From JBEKIK01 sp963838495 (GTDB lineage: Bacteria > Planctomycetota > Planctomycetia > Pirellulales > Thermoguttaceae): a stretch of DNA of 64,000 bases. Below, piece after piece: positions 50,308 through 60,648 of this stretch (within the stretch, counting starts at the first letter, position 1; each line of letters opens with the position of its first letter). The stretch covers positions 186,001-250,000 of the forward strand of contig CAWIRC010000002.1 of the NCBI GenBank assembly GCA_963838495.1, in the 5' to 3' direction. The notes beneath the pieces are model-generated. The model ran no database searches and was not told where the DNA came from. It saw nothing but the letters and a program-made list of their open reading frames with translations. The position numbers were made by a program, and so were the translations under genes.

Positions 50308-52009
50308 TTAGTCCGTTTTTCGCACCCTGTGTCGGATATTTATCAGGTCTTTCATCACGTGGAATAACTTGCCTTCATAACCTTTGGTTCCAAAGGCGTC
50401 GTGCAGCGTCAGGTAAAGCTGATACAGGTCGGCATAGGTTCTAGCGGCGGCTTTATTGGGCCGGAATACGGTTTCCTTGACCCCCGTCATCTTTCGCTGC
50501 GCCTGCTCCGTGGTCTTATACGCCCCGCCCACTACCGCGCCGAAAATGGCCGCCCCCAAGGCGCACGTCTGCGGCGACCGGCTGATCTTCATGGGCCGGT
50601 TGCACACGTCGGCATAAATCTGCATCACAAAGGGATTCTTCTCGGCAATCCCCCCGCAGTTCACCACTTCATTCACCGCCACCCCATATTCCTCGAAACG
50701 GTTGATGATCCTGAGGGCCCCAAACGCCGTGGCCTCAACCAACGCCCGGTAGATCTCCGCCGCCGTGGTGTGCAAGGTCTGTCCCACCAGCAGCCCCACC
50801 AGCAACGGATCGACCAGGATCGTGCGGTTGCCGTTGTTCCAGTCCAGGGCCAGAAGCCCCGACTCGCCGGGCAGGAGTTTTTCGGCCTCGCGGCTGAGAT
50901 TGGCGTGCGGATCGCCCTTGGCGGTGTATTGCGATGGGCAAAGGTATTTCACAAACCAATTGAAAATGTCCCCAACGGCCGATTGCCCCGCCTCCAGTCC
51001 GAACATCCCCGGAATAATCGAGCCCGGCACTATGCCGCACAGGCCGGGAATGTCGGGCAAGGCACCGTCCTGCGGCGCCACCATCATGTCGCACGTGCTG
51101 GTGCCGATGATCTTTACCAAAGTGCCCGGCTTTATCCCCGCCCCCACTGCGCCCATGTGGCGCGTCAAATGCCCCCACGGCCACCGGCACCCCTTCCGGC
51201 AGGCCGGTCTTCCGCGCCGCCATGGCCGTCAATTTACCCGCCAATTGATCCGATGTAACCGCCCGCGCCGCGTAACGGTCGCGAAGATCGGCCAGCGCCG
51301 GATCGAGTTGCGCCAGGAAACTTTTGCTCGGCAGTCCTCCCCACGCGTCGTTGTACATGGCCTTGTGCCCGGCCGCGCAAATGCCCCGCGGCATCGTGTG
51401 CGGATCAACATTGCCGGTAATAAATCCCGGAACAAAATCGGCCAACTCCACCCAGGAATACGCCGCCGCAAAAACCTTGGGCGCCGTCCGCTTGCAGTGC
51501 AGGATTTTAGACCAGTACCATTCGCTGCTGTATGTCCCGCCGCACTTGGCCAGATAACCCTCTCCCGACCGCGCGGCCTTCTCCGTGATCTCCGCCGCCT
51601 CGGCATGGCCCGTGTGATCTTTCCACAACCAGGCATGGGCGGCCAGGTCTTTGCGGAACTCCGGCCTTAAGGCCAAAGGCGCCCCTTGAAAATCCACCGG
51701 TATCGGCGTCGAGCCGGTGGTGTCCACCCCGATCCCGATCACGTCTTCCCCTGAAAAGCCCCGTAGCTTTTTGGCGGCTGACATCACGCGGCGAACCGAA
51801 TGATAAAAACCCTCGATATAATCCGCCGGATTTTGCCGCGCCAGGTTGGGATCCTTTGAATCCAGCAGAATGCCCGCCTCGCCGCTGGGATATCCATACA
51901 CGCAGGAAGCGACTTCCCCGCCGTCGGCCGTGTTGACCAGTAATGCACGCACGCTGTTTGTTCCGTAATCCACCCCGATTGCATACTTTCGTTTCCCGCG
52001 TTTAGCCAT
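50308..52009 (-). CDS. araB: L-ribulokinase (one frame break)
   Basis: About 566 residues after removal of one extra base near 51168 (GAFDAHMGAVGAG restored). The FGGY-kinase features are the N-terminal phosphate loop (YAIGVDYGTNSVRALLVN), IGIGVDTTGSTPIPVD, and the C-terminal ATP-binding part (NCGGIAEKNPFVMQIYADV, QTCALGAAIFGAV). Length and motifs fit L-ribulokinase, which phosphorylates L-ribulose. It is the first gene of the minus-strand arabinose operon and diverges from the XylR-type regulator across an 825-bp region. Confidence 0.9.
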
Positions 52010-52834
52010 GAAATGAACCCGTTTCAAGATGTTGCATTGTTTTGAATGTAATTAACAGAATGAATGTGCCTTTCTAATCGCTCCGCATGGACTCCATTTA
52101 GGTCCGGGATTGTGAAAAATGGGACAGGCGCTTTGGATATCTCATTCACTCGGAATTTGAAAGAATTCGGGCTGGAGCCGGTTTCACTTTTCACAACCAA
52201 TAGAGTTTGATCGACAATCTCTCATATTAAAACAATTGTGATGCGGAGTTTCAACAGTCCTCCTGCCGGAAATACAAAATTTCAAAAAATAAGGGCTCTA
52301 ACAGAACCTCCCCTCCCCGGGCACCAAACGCAGTTTGGTCGGGGGAGGGCGAAGGCGTCTATGAATACTTGGGCTTGTTAATGTTCCTAGGTGATTTTGT
52401 GTCCCTTCGCAGTGGGAAGGCAAATCATGCGGCCGTTAAGATCAGTGCACAGTTGACGGCGGTGCGATTACCATCCCATCACCCATGCCTATGTTGTCAA
52501 CGCCCGGCAAACAGGCCGTTTTTTTCAACCGATCCGTCCCGTCCCACCCATAAGAGTGGTACAGGCTCGGCCCCCCTTTTTAAAATCCCGCGCGTTTTTA
52601 GTATAATAAATGGTCCAATTATAATTGTTTTTGGCTTAAATTACGACTCCTTAAGTCAACTATTTTCGCAATAACAATCTTGATATTTCCTATATTTTGT
52701 AATAATCTTTAAATAATGCGTAGATGAGACTACTTGCCTGATTGATGCCCGAAATTAAAAAGAATATATGCGATAATTGGAAATCAGTCTCATTCGCGTA
52801 TGTTCAACATGAAATTCCATGGATTTATATTATT
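52010..52834. promoter_or_regulatory. Divergent control region between araB and the XylR-type gene
   Basis: About 820 bp without a credible gene. A dispersed hairpin (52308-52348) lies in the middle. GTGAAAAATG near 52111 and TTTCACTTTTCACA near 52180 are inverted and could be an operator. The right third is AT-rich and likely holds the regulator's promoter. The long spacing is typical of AraC/XylR-controlled divergent units. Confidence 0.45.
52308..52348. repeat. Dispersed hairpin repeat, copy 2 (ACCAAAC...GTTTGGT type)
   Basis: The same element as at 6264-6304. The inner stem is ACCAAAC/GTTTGGT here and the outer CCTCCCC/GGGGGAGG, so the outer stem change is compensated. Confidence 0.7.
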
Positions 52835-54007
52835 ATGGACGGTATTCGCAAAGTTGCCTTGCTGATCGAAACTTCCCGGGAATATGGCCGAGGGGTATTG
52901 CGCGGTATTGTGAGTTATGCACGGCTCCACGGACCATGGGCGTTTTATGTTACGCCGGGCGATTTTGAACAGGCCTTGCCGGAAATGAAACATTGGGGCG
53001 GCACTGGCATTATCGCCAGGATCGAAACCCAAAAAGTCGCCGATGCCATCCTCGCCACCGGCTTGCCCGTGGTGGCCTTGGACCTTTCCGAAAAACATCT
53101 CGCCCCCGGCAATCCCCTCTCGCAAATTTGCGAACTATACACAGACTCCTACCATGCCGCTCAACTGGCCGCGATTCACCTCATGGAAAGGGGGTTCCGC
53201 AATTACGCCTTTGTAGGCATCGCCGACCGCATCTGGTCCAAACGCCGCCGCGACAGCTTCATCAAACACATCACTCAAGCCGGCTTCAAAAACCATATTT
53301 ACGAGCCCCCCAAAAACAAACACGACCGGGAATGGGGCCGCGAACAAAAATTCATGGCCGAGTGGCTCCGCACCCTGCCGAAACCCATCGGCCTTATGGC
53401 CTGCAACGACGACCGCGGCAGGGATGTACTCGAAGCCTGCCGCGCCGCCAATCTCAGCGTCCCTGAAGAAGTGGCCGTCATCGGCGTGGATAACGACTCC
53501 ATCTTGTGCGAACTCGCCAATCCCGCCCTCTCCTCCGTGGTCCTCAACGCCGAGCACGGCGGGTTCGAAGCGGCGGCCTTGCTCGACCGCCTCATGTCCG
53601 GCCGGGCGGAGCCCCCCGAGCGCATCATCGTCGAACCCCTGCAAGTAGTCGCTCGCAGATCAACCGACGTGGTGGCCCTCGAAGACCTTGAAGTGGCGCA
53701 TGCCCTGCGATTCATTCACGAAAATGCGGGCCGTGCCATCCAGGTAAATGACATCGTCAATGCCCTGGGTATCTCCCGGCGCACTCTGGAAATCCGCTTC
53801 CGCCGCGCAATCGGCAAATCAATGAATGAAAAAATCCAACAAGCTCATCTGGAACGAGCTAAAAAACTGCTCCTGGAAACCGACCTGCCACTGCCTAAAG
53901 TCGCCGAAGCGGCAGGCTACAACAGCACAAGCTATTTGGCCGTCGTCTTTCACAAGGCTTTCGCCATGACCCCCGCCAAATACCGCACCTACGCCCGAAA
54001 TAGATAA
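52835..54007 (+). CDS. XylR-type transcription regulator (sugar-binding domain plus AraC HTH)
   Basis: The 390-residue protein starts MDGIRKVALLIETSREYGRGVLRGI. A LacI/GalR-like periplasmic-binding domain (about residues 5-275; MACNDDRGRDVLEACRAANLSVPEEVAVIGVDND) is followed by a C-terminal AraC-type DNA-binding domain with two helix-turn-helices (VNDIVNALGISRRTLEIRFRRAIG, LPLPKVAEAAGYNSTSYLAVVFHK). This is the order of E. coli XylR. It is divergent from the arabinose operon, so L-arabinose or D-xylose is the probable inducer. The ATG at 52835 matches the family start; the longer frame adds 31 unrelated residues. Confidence 0.92.
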   Translation: MDGIRKVALLIETSREYGRGVLRGIVSYARLHGPWAFYVTPGDFEQALPEMKHWGGTGIIARIETQKVADAILATGLPVVALDLSEKHLAPGNPLSQICELYTDSYHAAQLAAIHLMERGFRNYAFVGIADRIWSKRRRDSFIKHITQAGFKNHIYEPPKNKHDREWGREQKFMAEWLRTLPKPIGLMACNDDRGRDVLEACRAANLSVPEEVAVIGVDNDSILCELANPALSSVVLNAEHGGFEAAALLDRLMSGRAEPPERIIVEPLQVVARRSTDVVALEDLEVAHALRFIHENAGRAIQVNDIVNALGISRRTLEIRFRRAIGKSMNEKIQQAHLERAKKLLLETDLPLPKVAEAAGYNSTSYLAVVFHKAFAMTPAKYRTYARNR

Positions 54008-54131
54008 TGCAAAGGGCAAATGCCCTTCTCTCTCCTCCAGACCAGACGCTTTAAGCCTGGAATCAGGAATATTTCACATTCATTCTCCGGCCGCGAACCT
54101 ATTCCTTGAGCCGCCGGGCAAGCAGCGGGAT

Positions 54132-56041
54132 CTATGGGCCGGGATTTTTCAAGTACACATATCCCCGCATCGTCCCGCCCTCTTCAACCGATTCGGACGC
54201 CGGTTCGCTGGGAGTTTCGTAGTTGACCAGCCGTATTTCCCCCTCATCGGCGGCCTTATACAAGGGAATTTCCACAAAAAACCCGGGTGCTGCATCGCAA
54301 GGAATCGACAATTCCAACAGAAACCGCCGCCCCTTGCGGGCATATACGTTCTGAGCGGAATCGTAACGTAACCATCTCCGTCATCCCTGGCCGGATCAAT
54401 CCAATTCTTATCTATAAGATTTCGCATTCCGTCCGCGGCGATTTCAAAGACCGTCCAATCCAGGCGTTTAAGCCCCCGGGCTTCTCGGCCGATTTGAATC
54501 TGCACGTCGATGCGGCAAATTTCGCCGTCTTCCTCGACCGAGAAGGCCTGGGCGAAAGATTGCCCCGCTGCAAGCCGGATCGGTTCGATCTTTCCCCTCG
54601 CCGATTCTTGCCGGCACATCCCTTCCACCCGTATCGCCCGAGCGTCTGGAGACGCCGGGGAGCGATACAGCCCGATCCGCGCTCTTTGCAACCACACAAG
54701 CCGGGTCGAAATCATCTCTCCCATCCCGCTCGGCCACTGGTCGGCGTAACGCACGCCCATCGACTCGGCCGGTATGCCCTCCCGCATGTCCCGCTCGAAT
54801 TTCACCAGGTTCTTCCAGATGTTTTCAGTGTAACTAATCCCTTTTTGCGTATTTACAATTAAAAGTCCGCTCATCATTGCAAATAGAATTCGCGGAACAT
54901 GGAATTTTTGCGCAGGGCTGCCATGCGCCTCATACAAAAAAAACACAAGCGGCAAAACAATCGCGGACAAGGTGATGTACCGCGTTTCGTAACCGCCCAT
55001 CGATCCTATATGCGCCCGCCCATAACCGATCGCCGCCGCCAATACGATAATCCCCGCAAAAAACAGCAAAAAACCCATTGCCCGCAAGCGCTGGGCAGGC
55101 TGGGTGCGGAAAACCGTCAGGCACTTCCGAATGATGATTGCGCAAACCAAAATAATTAGAAATCCGGAGAGGGGCCAGATTTCCTTGGCCGCCGGTCCGA
55201 TGCCGAAACTGAGGAACTCCACGCCCGTGCTGAGCGATGCGTAAACCCCCATATAACCCGGACTGGCCCCCAGGCCGTGCAAATAAAATCCTACCAGCGC
55301 GGCAACCATCGCCGCGCAGGCAAATATCGTCAAGGCCTCTTTTTTGCCCCCCGGCGAGCCGCTTTTCCACTTGCAGGCCGAGGCATACAACAACCAACAC
55401 GCCATCGGCGGCAGGAATACCAAACCGTACGAACCGCACAGCCCCAGCAAAACGAGACAAACTGTCAGAAGCACTGCCGATCTCAAGGTAATTTGGCTTC
55501 CGCAGCGAAGAACGATCATCAGGACCGCCCCTTCCAGAACGGCCGAGGTGACGAAGTTCAACTGAAAGCCCCAAATCAGATTGTCGAATTGCCCCCAATT
55601 GAGCAGCACCAGCGGAAAAAAGGCGTCGCAAAGCCTGGTCCGCCCCCGCACCGCCCGCGCCGCCTGCATCATTGTCAGCGACAGCCCGCTCAGCATAAAC
55701 ACGTTGAAAAAGCACCCGGCGCGGAACTCAAACCCGGTCAACGCCCCAAGTCCCAGGTATATCAATCGCGGCAGGAACATGCGGTGCTCGTTGTGTTGCG
55801 ACCATAGCCACGCGAGCGTTACCGGTTCGTCGCCTGTTGCCTGGCCCATCCAAAGCCATTCATCTCGTCCAAATGGAAAAGGCAGGCCGTATATGGCGAC
55901 AAAGCCGAAGGCCGCCAAGGTCAAAGCGGCCCAAATCGCCCAAGCGCCCAAGACCTGGCGGTCTGTTCCGCCGAGTATCTTGTGCACCGCAACCAAAAGC
56001 CCCGTTGGAGAAGGGCAATATATTGTTTTTCGCATCGACAT
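54132..56041 (-). CDS. Polytopic membrane protein of unknown function (one frame break)
   Basis: About 636 residues with 9-11 predicted membrane helices in the first 400 residues, then a soluble C-terminal domain of about 230 residues rich in beta strands. The first outer loop has FPFGRDEW and later SQHNEHRMFLPRLIYLG, which recalls membrane glycosyltransferases of the GT-C fold; this is an inference and no family is certain. One base is missing near 54335. In the restored frame the end reads RRFLLELSIPCDAAPGFFVEIPLYKAADEGEI and stops at 54132. It is convergent with the XylR-type gene and divergent from the MFS gene. Confidence 0.65.
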
Positions 56042-56081
56042 CCATGCACCCGTTTATTGAAATCTCAGATTTTTAATATCA

Positions 56082-56152
56082 CGTTGGGACGGGAGTTGTA
56101 CTCCCGTCCCCGACAGCAAAATGGGGGCGACAGTACAACTGTCGCCCCAACG
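56082..56152. repeat. Compound double hairpin of the AGTT-AACT family, copy 3
   Basis: Outer arms CGTTGGG/CCCAACG enclose two hairpins: GGGACGGGAGTTGTACTCCC with GTCCC, and GGGGCGACAGTACAACTGTC with GCCCC. The element can fold as two hairpins or one long structure, similar in plan to BIME units of enterobacteria. The remaining part of 56042-56434 has no gene. Confidence 0.8.
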
Positions 56153-56434
56153 CGATGTGATTTTGGCAATCTGAGTGTCAATAGCCCCGTTGCTTGCAAC
56201 CAATAGAAATCCCCAAGCAATCGGGCTGATCGAGGGGCATTTTATAGTCCGTATCGCATATCTACTCAATACGAATTTGCCCGCAGAAAGCGGGGGGGAT
56301 AATACCCGTAGACTCCCCGGACTTGCAATCCGCATCGCCGGGAATTATCGTTTGTTTACGGAAACTGCCCGCCGAAATCGGCTTTTGCATCGGGCCCTTG
56401 TGTTTCTCGATTCAAAAACGGAGTCCCCGCACCC

Positions 56435-58119
56435 ATGTATGAATCCAAACCCGCCTACCGCAATCCTTTTCTCTGGGTCCCATCCAGCTATCTCGCCATG
56501 GGCCTGATCTACGTCGCCGTGGGCAGCGTCGCCAACGTGATGTTCAAAAACATGGGCATGGACAACGCCCAGGCCGCCTTCTGGTCCAGCATCTTGGGCT
56601 TTCCGTACACGTTCAAATTCATCTGGGCCCCGCTCCTGGAACTCTATAAGACAAAGAAGTTCTTCGTCGTGCTGATGCAGTTCTGCCTGACGGTGAGCAT
56701 GGTGGGCGTGGCATTCGCCCTGCTGCTGCCGGGAATGACCTGGATTGCGCCCGTCTTGTTGCTCCTGGCAGCCTCGGCAATTCTGGGCGCAACGCAAGAC
56801 ATCGGCTCGGACGGCGTGTATGTGACGACGCTGGTTCCCAGGGATCAGGCGAAGTACACGGGCTTTCAAAGCATGTGCTGGAACGCGGGCGCACTGCTTG
56901 CCGCGGGGCCGCTGATCTATTTCACCGGCGTGCTGCATGAAGGTTATTCCTCATTTTCAATGCGCGAAATCACCAGTCCATCCGCTTTCATGGAGAAAGT
57001 GCAAGAGAAGAAAGATCCTGTTTCGGCCTTCTTGTCCGACAAATTTGAAAAGTTCGCTCAAGAAAACAAGGATAAACACAACGACTCTGAAAAACCCGAC
57101 GCACCGCAAAAGGACGCGATTTTGCTGCAATGGCTCAACAGAATCGTCGAAGGGCCGTGCATATACGATAAAGAGCGATTCCAGAATATTACATTAAGGC
57201 CCGAGACGGCCGCTCTATTATCGGAAGAGCTACAGGGAGACAGACTGTCGCATCTCAATCGCCTGCTGCTCGAGGACGCATATCCGGATGATTTTCTGAA
57301 GCGTCAAAATCCATGGAACTGGAACAAATCATGGATGTCAATCATGCTGATTATCGCCGGATTGCTGCTCTTTGCCGGGGCATATCACACCCGCATTCTG
57401 CCGCCTGGCGCCAAGGCACTCGACGCTCCCAAAAGTTTCGCCGACGCGATGGGCACCTTTGGCCACGCCTTCCTCACCTTCTTCCAGAAAAAAGACGTCT
57501 GGCTGATGATCGCTTTTGCGTTTTTCTATCGCACCGGCTTTGGCTTGATCGATAAAATAGGCCCGCTGTTCATGATCGACGAGCGTGTAAAGGGCGGACT
57601 AGGGCTCAGCAATGAAATGCTCGGCACCATTAACGGCACCATAGGTTTCGCCGCGTTTATCGTCGGCTCCATCCTCGGCGGCTGGTTTGTATCGCGGGCG
57701 GGATTGAAAAAATCACTCTTAATCTTGTGCCTCTGCCTGAACGTTCCCAACGTCACTTTCCTCATCCTCAGCCAACTGTTGCCGACTAATTTATATCTCA
57801 TCGGCGCAGTTGTAACGTTCGAAAAGCTCTGCTGGGGAATCGGCTGCGTGGGACACATGATCTACATGATGCAGCAAATCGCGCCCGGGCCGTATAAAAC
57901 CGCCCACTACACTATCGCCACCGCGCTTATGGCGCTTGCATGATGTTCACTGGGATGATCAGCGGCAAGATTCAAGAATGGGTCGGTTATCAATGGTTTT
58001 TCATCATCGTCCTGATTGCCGCTGTGCCTTCCATAATCGTTACCCTCCTCGCTCCCTTCCACCACCCCGATTCCGCCGGACCCGGCGCCGCTGTGGCTAC
58101 GGAAGATTTGAAACCATAA
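56435..58119 (+). CDS. AmpG-like MFS transporter with large cytoplasmic loop (one frame break)
   Basis: About 561 residues after restoring one G near 57938 (MALGMMFTGMISG). Twelve membrane helices are predicted. The N-terminal half resembles AmpG-type permeases (VGSVANVMFKNMGMDNAQAAFWSSILGFPYTFKFIWAP, LGATQDIGSDGVYVTTLVPRDQAKYTGFQS). Between helices 6 and 7 lies an insert of about 110 charged residues (EKVQEKKDPVSAFLSDKF onward) that is absent from ordinary AmpG. AmpG imports anhydro-muropeptides, but related permeases in polysaccharide loci import oligosaccharides. Its place before a GH94 phosphorylase and a GH31-GH3 enzyme favours cello- or xyloglucan-oligosaccharide uptake; this is an inference. 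Confidence 0.8.
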
Positions 58120-58156
58120 ACTTATTTAGCCATAAACTTATTAATTCATAAACTTA

Positions 58157-58183
58157 TTTAGCCCCCGGTGAATACACCGGGGG
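58157..58183. repeat. GGGGGCTAAA-tailed hairpin (inverted orientation) before the GH94 gene
   Basis: TTTAGCCCCCGGTGAATACA followed by CCGGGGG is the reverse complement of the unit at 50279, apart from the loop. It lies between the MFS and GH94 genes; AGGAG follows at 58187. Confidence 0.75.
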
Positions 58184-58203
58184 CCAGGAGAAATTCACTT
58201 CTC

Positions 58204-60648
58204 ATGCGTTACGGCCATTTCGACGACAAAAAACGCCAGTACGTCATCACCACCCCGCAAACTCCCTTGCCCTGGATCAACTACCTCGGCTGCGAGGCCT
58301 ATTTCGGCATCATCTCCAACACCGCCGGGGGCTACTCCTTTTACCGCGACGCACGCATGCGCCGGCTCACCCGCTACCGCTACAACAACGCGCCCTTCGA
58401 TTTCGGCGGCCGATACATCTACATCCGCGACAACCAAAGCGGCCGATTCTGGTCCCCATCCTGGCAACCCACTAAGAGCGATCTGCAAAACTACGAGTGC
58501 CGCCACGGCCTGGGCTACACCACAATCAGCTCGACCTGCGAGCGCATCGAGGCCGAGACCTGCTATTTCGTCCCCCTGGGCGAGAATTTGGAAATCTGGC
58601 GGCTGCGGGTGACCAATCGCCGCCGCAAGCCCGCCAAACTCTCCCTGTTTTCCAGCATCGAATTTTGCCTCTGGGACGCACAGGACGACGCCACCAACTT
58701 CCAGCGCAATTTCAGCATCGGCCAGGTCGAAATCGAAAACGGCGTCATATATCACAAGACCGAATACCGCGAACGCCGCGACCATTTCGCATATTTCGCC
58801 TGCTCGGCAAAATTGGCCGGGTTCGACACCCAGCGCGACGTCTTCCTCGGCCCTTACCGCGGTTGGAAAAATCCCGCCGCAGTCGAGCGCGGCAGGTCGT
58901 TCAATTCCGTTGCCCACGGCTGGGCCCCCATCGGTTCGCATCACGTAAAACTGAACCTCAAGCCCGGCCAAACCAAGGAAATCATCTTCATCCTGGGCTA
59001 CCAGGAAAATCCGGTAAGCGAAAAATTCAATCCCCCCGATTCCCAAACCATCAACAAACGCACAGTCAAGCCGCTTATTACCAAATATCTCGACGCCGAA
59101 AACGTAGAGGCCGCCTTGCAAAAACTGGCCGAATACTGGGACGGCCTGCTTAACATCTACCAGGTGAAATCGCCCGACCTGCACGCCAACCGCATCGTCA
59201 ACATCTGGAACGCGTACCAGTGCATGGCCACCTTCAACGTCTCGCGCTCGGCCTCGTTTTACGAGTCGGGCATCGGCCGCGGCCTGGGGTTCCGCGATTC
59301 CAACCAGGACCTCTTGGGATTCGTGCACATGGTCCCCGCCCGCGCACGAGAACGGATTTTGGACCTGGCCGCCACGCAATTGAAAAGCGGCGGCGCGTTC
59401 CACCAATATCAGCCCCTTACAAAACGCGGAAATAACGACATCGGCTCCGGTTTCAACGACGACCCGCACTGGCTCATCCTCGGCGTGGCCGCCTATATCA
59501 AGGAAACCGGGGACTGGGGCATCCTCGACGAGCAGGTGCAGTTCGAAAACGAACCCGGCAGCGAGCAGCCCCTTTACGAGCATCTCCGCCGCAGTTTCAA
59601 CTATACCCTGGAGCGGCTCGGCCCCCACGGTCTCCCGCTTATAGGCCGCGCCGACTGGAACGACTGCCTGAACCTCAACTGCTTTTCCGACTCGCCCGGC
59701 CAGTCCTTCCAGACCACGACCAACAAGGACGGCAAAGTGGCCGAGTCGGTTTTCATCGCCGGCTTGTTCGTGCTGGCCGCCAAGGAGCTGGCCACGATTG
59801 CCAGGAAGCGCAACCTGAACGACGAGGCCGAACGCTGCCTGGCCGAGGCCGCCAAAATGGAAAATACCATCTACGAGCACGGCTGGGACGGCCAATGGTT
59901 CATCCGCGCTTACGACGACTTCGGCCGCCCCGTCGGCTCGAAACAGTGCGACGAAGGAAAGATCTTCATCGAATCGCAGGGCATGTGCGTCATGGCCGGC
60001 GTCGGACTACAAGACGGCAAGGCCCGGGAGGCCCTCGATTCCGTGTACAAACACCTCGCCACCCCCCACGGCATAGTGCTCCAGCAGCCGGCTTACTCGA
60101 AATACTACCTCCACCTGGGCGAAATCTCCTCCTACCCGCCCGGCTACAAGGAAAACGCCGGCATCTTCTGCCACAACAATCCCTGGATCATCATCGCCGA
60201 GACGATCCTCGGCAACGGCGACCGGGCCTTCGATTATTACAACCGCATCAATCCCTCGGCCCGCGAAAAAATCGGCCATCTGCACCGCTGCGAGCCGTAC
60301 GTGTTCCCGCAGATGGTCGCCGGCAAAGACGCCCCCACCCACGGCGAAGCCAAAAACTCCTGGCTTACAGGCACCGCCGCCTGGACCTACTGGACCGCCA
60401 CGCAATGGATCTTCGGCATCCGCGCCCAGTTCGACGGCCTGCTCATAGATCCCTGCATCCCCAAAAAATGGAACGGCTTCACGGTGCAAAGAAAATTCAG
60501 AAACGCCACGTATAATATCAACGTCAAGAACCCCAAGCACGTGTCGAAAGGCGTCAAGGAAATCCTGGTAGATGAAAAAATCTGCGGAAACGTGCTTCCG
60601 CTGTTCGAAGACGGTAAAATTCATGAAGTGACTGTGATTATGGGGTGA
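58204..60648 (+). CDS. GH94 cellobiose/cello-oligosaccharide phosphorylase
   Basis: The intact 814-residue protein begins MRYGHFDDKKRQYVITTPQTPLPWINYLG, the typical start of GH94 cellobiose phosphorylases. It also has FRDSNQDLLGFVHM, GSGFNDDPHWL, the general-acid region GRADWNDCLNL and the phosphate-site segment THGEAKNSWLTGTAAW. The enzyme splits cellobiose with inorganic phosphate into glucose and glucose 1-phosphate in the cytoplasm, saving ATP. The ATG at 58204 fits the family; the longer frame starts inside a repeat element. Its stop overlaps the GTG of the next frame (GTGA), so the two are translationally coupled. Confidence 0.9.
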   Translation: MRYGHFDDKKRQYVITTPQTPLPWINYLGCEAYFGIISNTAGGYSFYRDARMRRLTRYRYNNAPFDFGGRYIYIRDNQSGRFWSPSWQPTKSDLQNYECRHGLGYTTISSTCERIEAETCYFVPLGENLEIWRLRVTNRRRKPAKLSLFSSIEFCLWDAQDDATNFQRNFSIGQVEIENGVIYHKTEYRERRDHFAYFACSAKLAGFDTQRDVFLGPYRGWKNPAAVERGRSFNSVAHGWAPIGSHHVKLNLKPGQTKEIIFILGYQENPVSEKFNPPDSQTINKRTVKPLITKYLDAENVEAALQKLAEYWDGLLNIYQVKSPDLHANRIVNIWNAYQCMATFNVSRSASFYESGIGRGLGFRDSNQDLLGFVHMVPARARERILDLAATQLKSGGAFHQYQPLTKRGNNDIGSGFNDDPHWLILGVAAYIKETGDWGILDEQVQFENEPGSEQPLYEHLRRSFNYTLERLGPHGLPLIGRADWNDCLNLNCFSDSPGQSFQTTTNKDGKVAESVFIAGLFVLAAKELATIARKRNLNDEAERCLAEAAKMENTIYEHGWDGQWFIRAYDDFGRPVGSKQCDEGKIFIESQGMCVMAGVGLQDGKAREALDSVYKHLATPHGIVLQQPAYSKYYLHLGEISSYPPGYKENAGIFCHNNPWIIIAETILGNGDRAFDYYNRINPSAREKIGHLHRCEPYVFPQMVAGKDAPTHGEAKNSWLTGTAAWTYWTATQWIFGIRAQFDGLLIDPCIPKKWNGFTVQRKFRNATYNINVKNPKHVSKGVKEILVDEKICGNVLPLFEDGKIHEVTVIMG

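Noticed and set aside
58195..59895. 566-codon open frame on the minus strand
   Set aside because: It is antisense to the clearly functional GH94 gene and has no recognisable domain.
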